Shown: one piece after another, positions 24,134-35,800 of the stretch | Layout: each line of letters begins with the position of its first letter | Numbering within the stretch: the stretch's first letter is position 1 | Assembly (NCBI GenBank): GCA_039654915.1 | Contig: CM077600.1 | Span: forward strand, 29,385,992 to 29,449,991 | Reading direction: 5' to 3' | Origin: Aquilaria yunnanensis | Lineage: Eukaryota > Streptophyta > Magnoliopsida > Malvales > Thymelaeaceae | Length of the DNA: 64,000 nucleotides | Notes under the pieces: generated by a model | Databases searched by the model: none | What the model was told of the DNA's origin: nothing | What the model saw: the letters and a program-made list of their open reading frames with translations, nothing else | Translations under genes and position numbers: made by a program

Positions 24134-24523
24134 AGAGGGATAAGTATATCTCTCTACTGTACGCTCTATGTTCATGAAATAGAGGACATCTTTCACATTT
24201 TTTATTCATGCCCAAGAACTAAGGAGGTGAAAGATACCCTCAATTTCCTGGATATTGGTAACTTAGATGTTAATATGTGGATTAAAGACCTATGTTTGGA
24301 TAGAAATAAATCTAGATGGCATGGTATTCCCATAGGTGCTTTATTTGCTTTATTCCTCTGGGAAATTTGGTGTAGTAGAAATAAGAGAAAATTTGAGAAT
24401 CAAATGATTCCTCCCTATATTATTTATGATACCATCGTTATGAAAGTTGGGGAATCCATCTTGCTCAGGCCAGGTAAAACAGGTACCTCCATTAAACATC
24501 TCTTGAACGTAAAATGAAAAACC

Positions 24524-24830
24524 GTGAAGGTAAGTTTATTGCAGGGTTCTCCTGTAATGCGGGGAGTCTATTTGCTGAGCTCTGGGCCTTGGCACATGCA
24601 CCTTTTTCCCCTTCAAGTCAAGTTGGATTCAGAAGTTGTTATTCAAATGATGGAATCTGACAAATGTTCCAACCCTGTTCTAATTCCACTGTTTAATTTT
24701 TGCAGGCTCATTCTACAGAGTGATATTGGTAGGCCGAAGCATATATATCGTGAGGTAAACTTAGTAGGAGACCAACTGGCTAAAACATGAGCTAATGGCA
24801 GCTTGGAGGGTACGGTTGTTTTTTCGGAAT
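24524..24830 (+). pseudogene. LINE RNase H-like C-terminus
   Basis: Across frames: FSCNAGSLFAELWALAHA, LDSEVVIQMMES and HIYREVNLVGDQLAKT, matching the AE-L-A, D-S and RE-N-AD-LA blocks of the ribonuclease H domain of plant LINEs. Broken by stops. Confidence 0.75.
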
Positions 24831-25084
24831 TGCCCAGAATTTGTTAATTATTTTGTTCAAACTGATGCAATGGGAACCACTTATTTCCCAAGATTATATG
24901 CAGGCCACCCTCCCTCAGTTGGGCTAAACTTTGAATTAGGTCGTTTTCTTTTTAATGCATCCTTATTTACCAAAAAAAAAAAATGTAACAGTATACAATT
25001 GAGTGGTACAAAATCAATAGAACTCAGTTATTTTTTCCATATATCAATCAAATGGAACATACAGCAAAAGTTTATAGTAAAGTT

Positions 25085-26887
25085 GGGTAAATTGCACGAT
25101 TAGATTCTAATAAATTATTGTTTCAATTTTAAGCTTAACCTACAACTTGTATGTTGAGACTTCCTAATATCGTTTAAATGTTTTATTTTATATCTTTGGG
25201 AAAATAATAACTTTAATCCTAAAAAGAGGAGAAAATAATAACTTTAACCCTAAAAACATTTCCCTTCAACGAAAAATTGTTCAAGCATTAAAATTTAACC
25301 GAAAAAAAATACTCCCCTCTCATCTCAACCTCCCTCTCCGACATCCGCTGTAGGTGCAACCATTAGTGTCCATGGCGACTAGCCACTGATTCACCCCCTG
25401 CAAGGAAACCAACAATGACATCAGCACTGTCGCAAGGGGACCGGCGATAAACCATCGCGATTTCTACATTTGAATCGTCACAATATTTCTGCGTTTCAAC
25501 CGTTGCTGGACCCAAACATCAAAGGTGGGCTTAAAGGCGAATAGGCCATAAGAAGGGGCGTATCTATTTAGGGGCGGGAGGGGGCAGCCGCCCCCCCTAA
25601 AATTTTAAAAAATTTTATTGGGTACTTGGATATGTGATACAATTGTAGAAAAATTAAAGTTAGGTACTTATCTGTAAGTTTTATAATTAATAAGGGGCTC
25701 TAGTATATTTTATCCATTTAAGGTCTCAGTCATTTTCTTATTGAATAAATTACATGATAGTCCTTACTCTTTAATTATTATTTCCTTTTAGTCCCTATCC
25801 TATTAAACATTCTGTTTTGGTTCCAAACATATTAAAAACATTCTGTTTTAGTCCTAAATTTATAAAAAATGTTTCATTTTGGTTTCATTGCATGAGATTT
25901 GTTAACTCAAAATATTTATCTGATAACAACTTTTTGGATCATAATTTGGACTATTCGGTAAGTGCTATAAAATAAATTTAATTTGTATAATATTTTTTTA
26001 TAATTAATAGAAAATTCAAATAACTATTTTTACTCTATAAATTGAACTTAATTATTATAAATTTTTGAATTCAATGTGTCTATATATGTAAACTGTCTAA
26101 TGAATTTTGAGTTGTAAACTTTTGAAATAAACTTAGTTATTATACACTTTCAAATTCTATATGTCTATATATAATATTATTTAATATTTTCTATTAGTGA
26201 TTGTAAATTTATACATACTAATAACCCCTTTCACGTCACACCCCCGCCCCCCTAAGTAGAATTTCTGGCTACGCCCCTGGCCATAAAGGGACCATGTACA
26301 ATCGGGGCATTGAATAGGTCGAATTGATGTCGGATTTGAAGGCAAAATTGAAGGCATTAGATTAGATGAATGAATTACACTATGAACCAATGTTGAAAGC
26401 GGAGTTGAAGGCAAAATCGAAGGTGGGTTGGCTAATTGACGTCGGAGGTGGGTTTAAAAGCAAATTGAGTGAGTGATGGCGGGGAGAGTGGCCATGAGTG
26501 ATGACGGGAAGTTTGGTCGAGAAGTAGGCCGAGAGGGAGGGGAGGGAGGTGAAGGGATGGAAGGGAGGCAGAGAGACGACGACGGGGAAAAGGGGAAGGG
26601 AGACGCTGGAGAAGGAGGTTGAGATAGGAGGATAGCTTTTTTGTTAAATTTAAATGTTTTAACAATTTGTTGTTAAATAAAAATGTTTTCAAGGGTTAAA
26701 GTTAAAAATTTCCTCCTAAAATGTTATGTTGACATGGCATTTTCTATTAAAACTAATAAGTTTTGCCATCCAAAGGCTTAAAATAAAACATTTAAGTGAG
26801 ATTAGGGAGTTTAAACATACAAGTTGGGGGTTGAGGTTAAAGTTGAAACAATAATTAAATATAAGGATCTAACCGCGCAATTTACCC
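25085..26887. mobile_element. long-TIR MULE-like element, with a hAT insertion inside
   Basis: The first about 115 bp and the inverted last about 115 bp match closely. Shared blocks are 'gggtaaattgc', 'ttattgtttcaa', 'aacttgtatgtt' and 'aaatgttttatttta'. The flanks give no convincing 9-bp duplication. The interior contains a hAT-like element (25553-26279) and purine-rich sequence (26430-26640). No transposase was recognised. Confidence 0.75.
25553..26279. mobile_element. hAT-like non-autonomous element
   Basis: A 727-bp element with inverted ends (left 'aaggggcgta', right complement 'caggggcgta') and inner 'aggggcggga' and 'ggggggcggggg' tracts. It is flanked by 'gccataag' (25545-25552) and 'gccataaa' (26280-26287), an 8-bp duplication with one mismatch, the size made by hAT transposases. 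The interior is AT-rich and non-coding. Confidence 0.8.
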
Positions 26888-27111
26888 GATAAAAACTCGG
26901 TAGAAATTTATTAACGTACGATTTAGACGTGATAGGACCTTTTCCCGAAAAGCTGAAACAAGGAGAGTCATAGGACATTACCCATAAATTCTAAGTACAA
27001 GTTGGTCCTTGACCTTTATCATGTGCGACAATGACAACCTCTTCTTTCTAATTAATTCCTATAATGGAGTGGACCAAACCAATTTGGCATTTCGGTTGCA
27101 GACTAACAAGA
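26888..27111. other. intergenic, nothing recognised
   Basis: Short spacer between the long-TIR element and a foldback repeat. Confidence 0.4.
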
Positions 27112-27420
27112 AGTCCATTTTAGTTTTAAATTAAATTAATTTAAATTTACTTATTTTTATTTTATATATTTTTTAATTTAATATTATATAGATGTAATAA
27201 TTTATTTTTATATATTAAAATTTCATTAAAAACTAATAAAATTATAAAAATTATTTTAATTGATTATTGCAAGTACAAAATATTGTAAAAAATTATAAAA
27301 ATTTAATAAAATTATAAAAAATTACTATCAATAAATTATTATATTTAAATAATATTAATTTTAAATAAAATTGACTACACATAAAAAAATATAAAAAATA
27401 AAAATAAATTGTTTTGGATT
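27112..27420. repeat. AT-rich foldback repeat, copy E
   Basis: Outer phrases 'aaattaaattaatttaaatt' on the left and 'ttaaataaaattgac' on the right, with 'gatgtaataattta' and 'aataaattatta' blocks between them. Same family as at 1690, 51330 and 53600, but more diverged. Confidence 0.45.
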
Positions 27421-28567
27421 TACTTTTGTGTATTCCGAGCAATTTAATTTACTACTTATATTGTTAGGGTCCAACCTTTGGGCCCACGCCCATAGCTAGA
27501 TTTGTATTTATAGCGTGGGTCAAATGATGTGTCAATGGTGGGATTAGATGGTAGAAACGATGTTAGAAAGATGTTTTGAGTTGTAGTTGGAGAATAAAGT
27601 AGGTAGAGATTGTAAATAAGACAAACTTATATGATGTTTACATTTTATTGTCTAATAGGTCTTATAACCAACGAATGACTCGGGATTAACCTAAACATAA
27701 TTTAATCACATCAATTCAATTAATTACAATCGAATCGCTCACATGTTAGTAGCTTCCAATAGTGATGGACTGCATTTAATATTTTTTTGTCCCCATTTCT
27801 TCTCATTCTATTAGTCCACAACACATGCTCATCATCAGTTGAACAATAGCTTCGCACCTTCGATCCTAATCACAAATCTCTAAATTGGAGAATCTCAAAG
27901 ACACATATTAAGAATATTTTAAAGGCATTTTATGAATCTCTTAAGAAATGTATCTTTCTCGATCGACTTACACATTAGAATATGACTTTATGAAAAAAAT
28001 AAAAAAAGAACATGCCCATTATTATATCACCAGTACCAAGTGGGCATAAAATATACAAGTTGCCATTGGTTATCTTCCCTTGCTTCCCAAGCAGCTATTA
28101 TAGTAGAATGGATTATTATGAATTATATAGATTAGTGTTGCACATCCACTCATCCGAACTAGGAATAATAATTATATTCTTCATACCGTTAAATGCAAAT
28201 GGTGGGGTTCTGTTGGTGAGTGAGATTTGCGTGAGTCAAGGTCAAGAGATCAGATGATCAAATTGAGCTGGTAACTTCTTCATCATGGTCCTTTTGGCTG
28301 ATATTTTTAGTATGTATTGTTTAAAATATTTTTTATTATTTAGAGATTTAATACTGTCTCTGGAAAACAAAATATATAATAGTTTCAGAAACATGTCTCT
28401 AAAAAGTAGTTATGTTTATAAAAATATTTTGTATGATAAAAGTATGAAAATTATAAAAAAATTAATTAATGTTTTTAGAAAATAGTTTTCAAAGGAATAA
28501 TAGAAAATCCAATTTCAGTTTGCATGCTAGAAACTGATTTACAAGAATTTTTTTTTTTTAATCCAAA
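27421..28567. other. AT-rich intergenic, no gene seen
   Basis: A 'tgttagggtccaacc' start near 27461 hints at an LTR-like repeat, but no matching end was found. Frames at 28012-28485 lack recognisable motifs. Confidence 0.45.
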
Positions 28568-29929
28568 GGTGTAAATTCCACTAGGGGTCTCCTACTTTAT
28601 TTTTATGTCCTAAATGAGTATTGTATCTTAAGGTTGTTTTACTGAAGTACCCAATATCATATTATGTATCCTAATTAGTTATTTTCTGTATATTTTACCT
28701 TCAAAATGGATGAATTTTGCTGATGTAGATTAATTAGCTTTAAAATAATTGTAAAATAACAATTTTGGTGTTTAAAATTTTTATAATCAATCATTTTAAC
28801 CCACAAAAATTTTAAACTTTAGATTCAATCCAACCCATCTTCATTTTCTCTACCGTTTCTCTTACCCTTTCGATTTGCCTTTTGATTTCTTTTATGATTT
28901 CCCACCCTGGCGAACCACCATTCCAAATTGCCTTCTGACTTCCTTTCTAATTTTTTTTTTTCGATTTCCCTTTCAATTTCTTGAGATGTTTGTTTCTCAA
29001 ATACGATGACTGAGGAGAAGACGATGGGTGCATCGACAAGGGTGACTATTTAGCGAGGATGGTTTATCGCGATTCAAATCTGACAGTTCATAGTGGATCA
29101 CTATTGGTGGTGGTGATGATGGATCTGACAATTCAAAGAGGCTGAGCGATCCGTTGGTAGTGTTGATGAAGTTCGATTGAGATTGGCCTGTGAATGATGA
29201 TGAGGTTGTCTCTAGAAACTAGGAACATGATGAGTCAAATCATTGCTGCCATTAAGGTTAATGGACTTGGAGGCAGGAGATAGGAGTTCTTTGATTTTGT
29301 TGTGAGATCTCTGATCGGCGTGAGCATGGCCATTGGAACAACTGGTAGAAATGAACGAGGCAGAAAATCAGTGTTGATTTCTTGATTTCACAACACATCA
29401 TCTTCATTAAGCTTGTCACTACCAATGATGGTTTTGGAATTGGCAAAGTAGCCACTCCATTTGATTCAATTATTGTTTCTAATTCATCTAATTGAAGTAT
29501 TGTTTCTAAATCATTTGATTCCGTCGTTGTTCATTTGATTCATTTGTTCATCTAAATTTGTTTGGTAGTTGAGTTATTCATCGGATGAGATTGGGGATGT
29601 AAATAGTAAATTTAAAAGTTTAGGTTTATAATTATTGATTAGAAAAGCTAAAGGACTTGAATTGTTAATGTTATGATTATTTTAATCTTAATTAATGTCA
29701 CGTCGTCGATCTCTATGACATATTTGATCAACATTAGTATCATTCATTATTGATTAAGCTATAAATAGGACATGTCAATGATTTTAGTCCATTTTGACTG
29801 CAAAATAGATTAAAAGTACCCAATTGGGATGGGCATGATGAGGTATGGTACTTCAATAGGATAACCGTAAAGTAGCATGTTCATTCAGGATACAAAAATA
29901 AGCTAAGGGCTATTGGAGAAATTTACCCA
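28568..29929. mobile_element. TIR element, non-coding
   Basis: About 90 bp at each end are imperfect inverted copies: left has 'ggtgtaaattcc', 'tttatttttatgtcctaaat' and 'actgaagtacc'; the right complement has 'gggtaaatttctcc', 'ttatttttgtatcctgaat' and 'attgaagtacc'. Flanks 'taatccaaa' (28559-28567) and 'atatccaaa' (29930-29938) agree at seven of nine. No transposase is recognised; frames inside are short. Confidence 0.75.
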
Positions 29930-29938
29930 TATCCAAAG

Positions 29939-30265
29939 TCACTTTTTTCTACCGCATAGAAAAATATAATATTTTTTAATATTTAGAAAAGTATCATTTC
30001 AAAGTTACTACACAGTATCTTTAATAATCAGTTAAGTAATATTTTCTTGAGAAATAATAATGAATTTTTTTTGTGAATTTCTTTCTTTATAGATAAAGAA
30101 ACACTTCGTATAAATACTTTTGTTTTATAAAAAATTATTAAAAAAATGTTTTCTCACCTTTTTTACCAAATTCATATGAAAATAATCAGTTGGGCAAATT
30201 GACCATTAATGTTTTTTTAATACAAATATGGCATTGTTGTTTTTTTTTTCATCAAACAAAAAACT
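29939..30265. other. AT-rich intergenic, nothing recognised
   Basis: Poly-A/T runs only. Confidence 0.5.
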
Positions 30266-30276
30266 ATTATTAAAGG

Positions 30277-31564
30277 TTTGTCTTAGGATAGACATCCACA
30301 ACATAAATTGTCACCAATAACAAGCCCACTCCTGGACACTGAAGGTTGGAGGGTGGCACACTTAATTGATTACGAGGCTCTTTAATGGAATCAAGGTTTG
30401 ATTGATGCTCTATTTTCATATGATGGATGTGGCAACTGTTAAGCTAATCCCTTTTTCCTCGCACTGCTTATAAGACATTTTGACATGGGAAATGAATGAC
30501 AATGGTGCTTTTATAGTAAAGTCTGCGTACTATGGTGCCTATGTGATTATTTTTGGCAGAGATATATTGATTTGATCAAAGTTCTGGCCGTGACTATGGA
30601 GTTTGTCCTTCCCTCGAAAAGCCCGAATATTTTTTTGGCAAGCATGTGTGAATGCACTACCCACTTGAGACAACTTGCAGATAAGAGGTCTTGTGATCTA
30701 CAGAGAATGCCTAATGTGTGGCCAACATTAAGAGTCGGTTTGACATCTCTTGTTTGAATAATCCTTCGCCAAACTCGTTATGAATGAACTGGGAATATTA
30801 CTTCCCTAGATCTCGAATGCATAGAGGGAAGGTTTGAAGTAGTTTATGGAGTAAACTAAGGATCGAAGTGTGTTGATAGCTGTATATGGTCGGGTGATTT
30901 GGTATAACAGGAATAGAGTTATCCATGATTTTGTTTGTCATTCGCCTACATGAACGGCTCGGTGAATTGACTCATGGATCAATAGTTGGGTTTCATACGG
31001 GAAGCAGCAGGTACCTATTTATACTGCCAGTGGACATAGAGCAGATCGTTGGTGTCCTCCAGCAATCGGTGAGTTCAAGGTTAATATGGATGCAGCCTTA
31101 TCTAAAGCTAGTAGATGAGGGGTGGTAGGAATTGTATGCCAGGATGGCTTAGGGGCAGTTTAGTTTGCAATGTCTTGCGGTCTTCCTTACGTCCGAGGGG
31201 GGGGGGGATACCTAATACATAGAAGTGCTGGGCATCAGTTAGGGTTTGTTGGAGGCTCATTGTCATAATATAAGGAATTTCACCATTGAGTCCAATTTGC
31301 AGCAGCTGGTCTTGGAGCTTAAAAAAGACTCTTCTCCTTCCTTATTTTATTTTGGTGTGTTATTAGATTAAGCGAGAACTTATGCTAGTTTTTTTTATCA
31401 TTGTTCATTTTCTTTTGTTAGACATTGTGCAAACGGAGTAGCTTATATCCTTGCTAGAAAGGGCCTCCGTTGTTTGGGTCATACTTCGTGCGAGCCCCAA
31501 TTTGTTGATTGATTGTTGGCTTTGATTTGATTTAGTAAAATTCAGTATTTCCGTAAAAAAAAAA
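30277..31564 (+). mobile_element. 5'-truncated LINE
   Basis: The 3' part of a LINE ORF2 is visible across frameshifts: DNGAFIVKSAYYGA near 30500 (zf-RVT region), then FKVNMDAALSKAS and GVVGIVCQDGLGAV (31058-31150, RNase H), then VAYILARKGLRCLG near 31440, a stop, and an A-run (31555-31564). It is flanked by 'attattaaagg' (30266-30276) and 'attattacagg' (31565-31575), which match at ten of eleven, as expected for target-primed reverse transcription. This is a dead copy, separate from the one at 19040-24981. Confidence 0.85.
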
Positions 31565-31575
31565 ATTATTACAGG

Positions 31576-32161
31576 GAATGAGTGAATCATGTTCAGTCAT
31601 ACATGCTAAGCCAAGAACCATCATTACTCCCACTGACAGCTTACTGAAAATACTAATTAAGGTATAAATTATGTTAATATAGTAAAGTTTGGGTCAAACT
31701 TTAATTCTAAATTAATCCAGCTTAAAATCAAAGTAAGTAAAATTGAAATGAAATGGCCCATATTTGAAGATTTAATATTTGCACATTTCAATTGTCAATT
31801 TATTCATAATCTATGACGTCAGTATGTTATTTGCCTATTTCAAAACATAATTTGGCCTATTCGGTCGGTAAATTATTTCCATAATTCCATGACATAAGAT
31901 AAATGCTACAATTACAAAAATTTGTTACTGCAAGAAGCGAGAGCAAGAATCACCCACCTGAACTCAATCACGGAGCCACTGCTGCCATGCCAGTGCCACC
32001 ATTAAAATTCAAATTTTAGGAATAGTCAATTTTCTCTTCTCTGTGGTCTGGAATCTGGATATGGTCTCTTAAAAGTCTTCAAACTTCTGACAGAATCGGG
32101 AAAAGTGGAAGCGCCAAGCTTTTTTTCTTGTTTGTTTTAATGTATTTTTATCCCATGAAAG
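31576..32161. other. upstream region of the EFR3-like gene
   Basis: No coding sequence. AT-rich to about 31900, then more mixed up to the promoter elements. Confidence 0.4.
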
Positions 32162-32260
32162 AATAAATACATCTGACCCATCACGTGCTGCCGGTCTCTC
32201 ACACACACACATCTGCTCCTCTCTCTCTCTCTCACTCTCTCTCGCTCGCCCTCTCCCTCC
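32162..32260 (+). promoter_or_regulatory. putative core promoter and CT-rich patch
   Basis: 'aataaata' (32162-32169) is a TATA-like box. 'cacacacacatc' and a TCTC-rich pyrimidine patch (32216-32250) follow at the distance seen around plant start sites. The start would then be near 32190-32200 and the leader exon would end at 32383. Confidence 0.5.
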
Positions 32261-32383
32261 CTGCCTCCCTCCTTCAATTTCTGTCAATCCACGCGCCTTT
32301 TCTCTTTCGCTCTTATTTTCTCTTGTTTTCTCTCCCGTTCACTCTCCTGTCTTGCACTTGCAGATCTGCATCTGCAGGGCAAG
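32190..32383 (+). other. 5' leader exon of the EFR3-like gene
   Basis: A non-coding CT-rich exon ends at a good donor (GGCAAG then gtatgtg, 32384). The next acceptor ('ttctgcag', to 32834) lies two bases before the start codon, so a 451-base intron sits in the 5' UTR. The left border is inferred. Confidence 0.55.
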
Positions 32384-32836
32384 GTATGTGCCATCTCTTT
32401 TGTTGTTTGCCGTTTTCTTTTTCTTTATTTTCTAATGGCGATTTTGAATTTTGTTTCATTCTTGAGATGATGGTTTGGTTGCTGTTTTGAGTTGGTTTTC
32501 CGGGTTTCTCCTTCTCCGTTTAGTCTCTGCACCTGGGGGTCCGTCTTCTTGTGAACACAAACGAGTTTCTTTGCTGTCTCTGGCCCGTCCAGCTCATATT
32601 CGACTTTACGTCGCCATGAAAATTTCTCCTTCATCCGTTGATTAGCGATTCACGTTTAAAGTTGGAAGCTTTTTAGCATATCTGGGCCGGCTGTATGATG
32701 TTTTCATAATTTTTAGGAATGTGCATGGAAAACTCCGTAATCGGTTCCCTTTTGCTTTTAATGCTACAAAGAATTAGAGGAACGTTAGTTAGGTTTTGTC
32801 GACCAGTTTTTGTTTTTGATTTGAGGTTCTGCAGGG

Positions 32837-35800
32837 ATGGGCTTCATATCTAGGAAGATCTTCCCAGCATGTGGGAATATGTGTGTTTGCTGCCCTGCCT
32901 TAAGGTCAAGATCTCGGCAACCCGTCAAGCGTTACAAGAAGCTGCTGGCTGATATATTCCCCAAGTCCCGTGTAAGTGTTTACTGTTGTTTTAGTTCTTT
33001 GGTCTGCAAGTATTGGTGACAGCTTCTTGGTTTGAATTCAGAAGGTAGTCGTTTCTTAATATATATACATGTTTTTTTCTTTTCTTTTCATTTCTTTTTT
33101 TGAATCACGAGAGGGCAGAAGTTTTTTTCGTGATACTCTTTGAGTTTCTGTTAAGTTTTTAGATCCTGTAGTTGCAACCATGATAGATTTGCCAGTGAAA
33201 TCCTTCATTGGGGAATGTAGGTACTAGGTAGTGATTGTCGCAAATGCTTGTGTAATATTTACATGATGTCCTTGGCTTACTCTAGTGCAATTAAGTGTTG
33301 ATGAAGGCTGCAGCGTAATAGAAAGGAAACTTGTGTAATGCTCAAAGATGCTTGTCTTTTGATTGAAAACTTGCTACATTTTCTAGTAATGTTTTGTGTC
33401 TCTTGCTAATTTAGAACAATGAAGTTAATTGCCTTGTAATATGCCACAGGATGCCACTCCAAATGATAGAAAAATTTCTAAACTGTGTGAGTATGCTGCC
33501 AAGAATCCCATTCGTATCCCAAAGGTGGCTTTTATTTCTCAATCATTCGTTTCTTAGTGAAAGAAGTTTTAGCACTGAACCCACTGCATGCACCACTGAC
33601 GATCATATCGGTTTCCTTATGTTGATAGATAGCGAAGTATCTTGAAGAAAGATGTTACAAAGAGCTGCGACAAGATCACATACAATTTGTCAACATTGTA
33701 ACTGAAGCTTACAAGAAGATGCTCTGCACATGTAAACAACAGATGTAGGCTGTGAAGTTCCCTTTTTATTTTCTTTAGTTTTACTGTTGGTATGTTTTGT
33801 GTTGTTAACTATGTTAGCTGAAATGCTAATATCTTGGTTCACTGTGTTTGCAGGGTCTATTTCGGTTTCAGTTTGCTGAATGTTGCCAATGAGCTGCTGG
33901 ATAGTTCCAAGCAAGATGCTGTAAATATTCTTGGATGCCAAACCCTGACACAGTTCATTTACAGTCAGGTTTGTGGTCAATTTGTTTAACTTGCTAGCTG
34001 TTCTGTCTCAAACAGATATTGAGCACGCGCATGTGTGTCTGTGTGGTAACAAGTTGTTTTAGATAAATTATAATTTAAGCAGTCTAAAATGTAATTCGAA
34101 AATATTTTTGAATAAAATATTCTAAATTCTAAACTTTTAAAATAAAGGTTTCAATAATTGATAATTTGATCAAATAAACACTTTATGTCAGAATAATGCG
34201 AAATAGTGCATTAATTTTAGTAAAAATGAATTGGCCCTAAATTTATCTTTTGATGAAGTGGAAGCAATCCCAATAATATATTATTTAGAGTTTGTATGTA
34301 TTGCATTTTAGTGAAGATGTTTACTTTCTTCATTAGTTTTCTGGATCTGTTTGTGGAGCAGGTGGATGGAACCTATGCACATAACATTGAAAAGTTTGTT
34401 GATAAAGTTTGCAAACTGGCAAAGGCAGGTGGAGAAGAACAACAAAGGCGTTCATTAAGAGCATCTAGCTTGCAATGTATTTCAGCAATGGTAATTAGAT
34501 TATTTTATTTGTTGCTTTGTTGTTATAAATGCACATTTTGGAAGATACAGATTTGGATTACTCATTTCTGTCAGCTTTGAAAAATTCTGTCAAGATTGCC
34601 TTCACCAAAGAAAAAGAACTCATCCGCCCTTGTTTGTTTCTCATTTTAACTGCTCTCCTTCACTTTTGGCAGGTGTGGTTCATGAAAGAGTTTTCATGCG
34701 TTTTTGCTGCTTTTGACAAGGTTAATATTATGGACTTATTTGCCTCATAGCTACTAGTTTTCGTTGATGATTCAGTTTCAGGTCTTTCATTTGTAGAAAT
34801 AACTTTGTTGGGTCTCTTAGTTGCTTTTACTGCATTTCTTCTCATTTTGTTTATGCATTTGAAGCATGCCCCTTTATGTTTTTTTGGAATGGTTGCTTTG
34901 TAGGTGGTGCAAGTCACTTTGGATAATTACCCAGTGGATATTCACAGTGAAAATGACGATGAGAGAGGAGAGTCTCATCATAATTGGGTAGATGAAGTAG
35001 TCAGGTGTGAAGGAAGACTTCTTGGTGGTGATACTAGCCCTAGTTGTGTAACTGTCCAGCCTCGATGCCAGAGGAAAGATCCTTCTCTTTTGACTGGGTA
35101 TGTTGCTGGGGCCTGGGGTAACATTGGCAATCTCTTTAAAACCAGAATGATGAAGTCTTTTCTTGTGATTTAAATTACTAGAAAGATATACAATTTTCCC
35201 TAACATTGGCTGTCATTTGTTCTAGGGAAGAGGTTGAGACACCAAAAGTATGGGCGCAAATTTGTATACAGAGAATGGTTGAATTGGGGGAGGAGAGTAC
35301 GACAATGCGCACAATACTGGAACCAATGTTTCTCTACTTTGACTTGAGACAACAGTGGGAACATCATCGGGGTTTGGCCATGGTGGTTTTATGTGACATG
35401 TGCTACTTGATGGAGACATCAGGTTTTTGTTTGTTCAGTTTTCTTCTTAGGGATTTTAGAATGATATAATATTATTTTCCTTAAGTTCCAAAGACTTGAG
35501 TTTTACAATTGCACCCCCTCCCCAACCCCTGGTCTTGATTTCAGGGAATCAGCATATAATTTTAGCTGCTGTCATACGTCATCTCGACCACAAAAATGTT
35601 TCACATGATCCTAAACTGAAGTCTTTTATCAGTCAAGTTGCTGCTGTTTTAGCTAAGCAAATCAGATCAGGAGCAGTCCTGTCAGAAGTTTCTTTTGTCG
35701 GCGACCTTTGCAGGCATCTTAGGAAGAGCATACAATCTACTCTTGAACCAGCTGGACAGCAGGATTTAACATTGAATATCTTACTTCAGAATGCCATTGA

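Larger units (their letters stand above)
19040..24981 (+). mobile_element. degenerate L1-type LINE, split by a MULE-like insertion
   Basis: In order: an ORF1 zinc knuckle (19084-19125), the rest of ORF1 (20050-20700), an ORF2 with endonuclease (from 21048), reverse transcriptase (22500-23100), zf-RVT-like segment (about 23960-24135), RNase H-like segment (about 24520-24830) and a terminal A-run (24972-24983). Stops and frameshifts cut it into many short frames. The element is truncated at its 5' end. The flanks share only 'tatacaa' (about 19030 and 24993), so the target duplication is doubtful. Copying would need proteins from other LINEs. Confidence 0.85.

Noticed and set aside
30990..31250. 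Separate gene at the 67-codon frame near 30925
   Set aside because: The adjacent frame reads the LINE RNase H block FKVNMDAALSKAS, so this is LINE debris.
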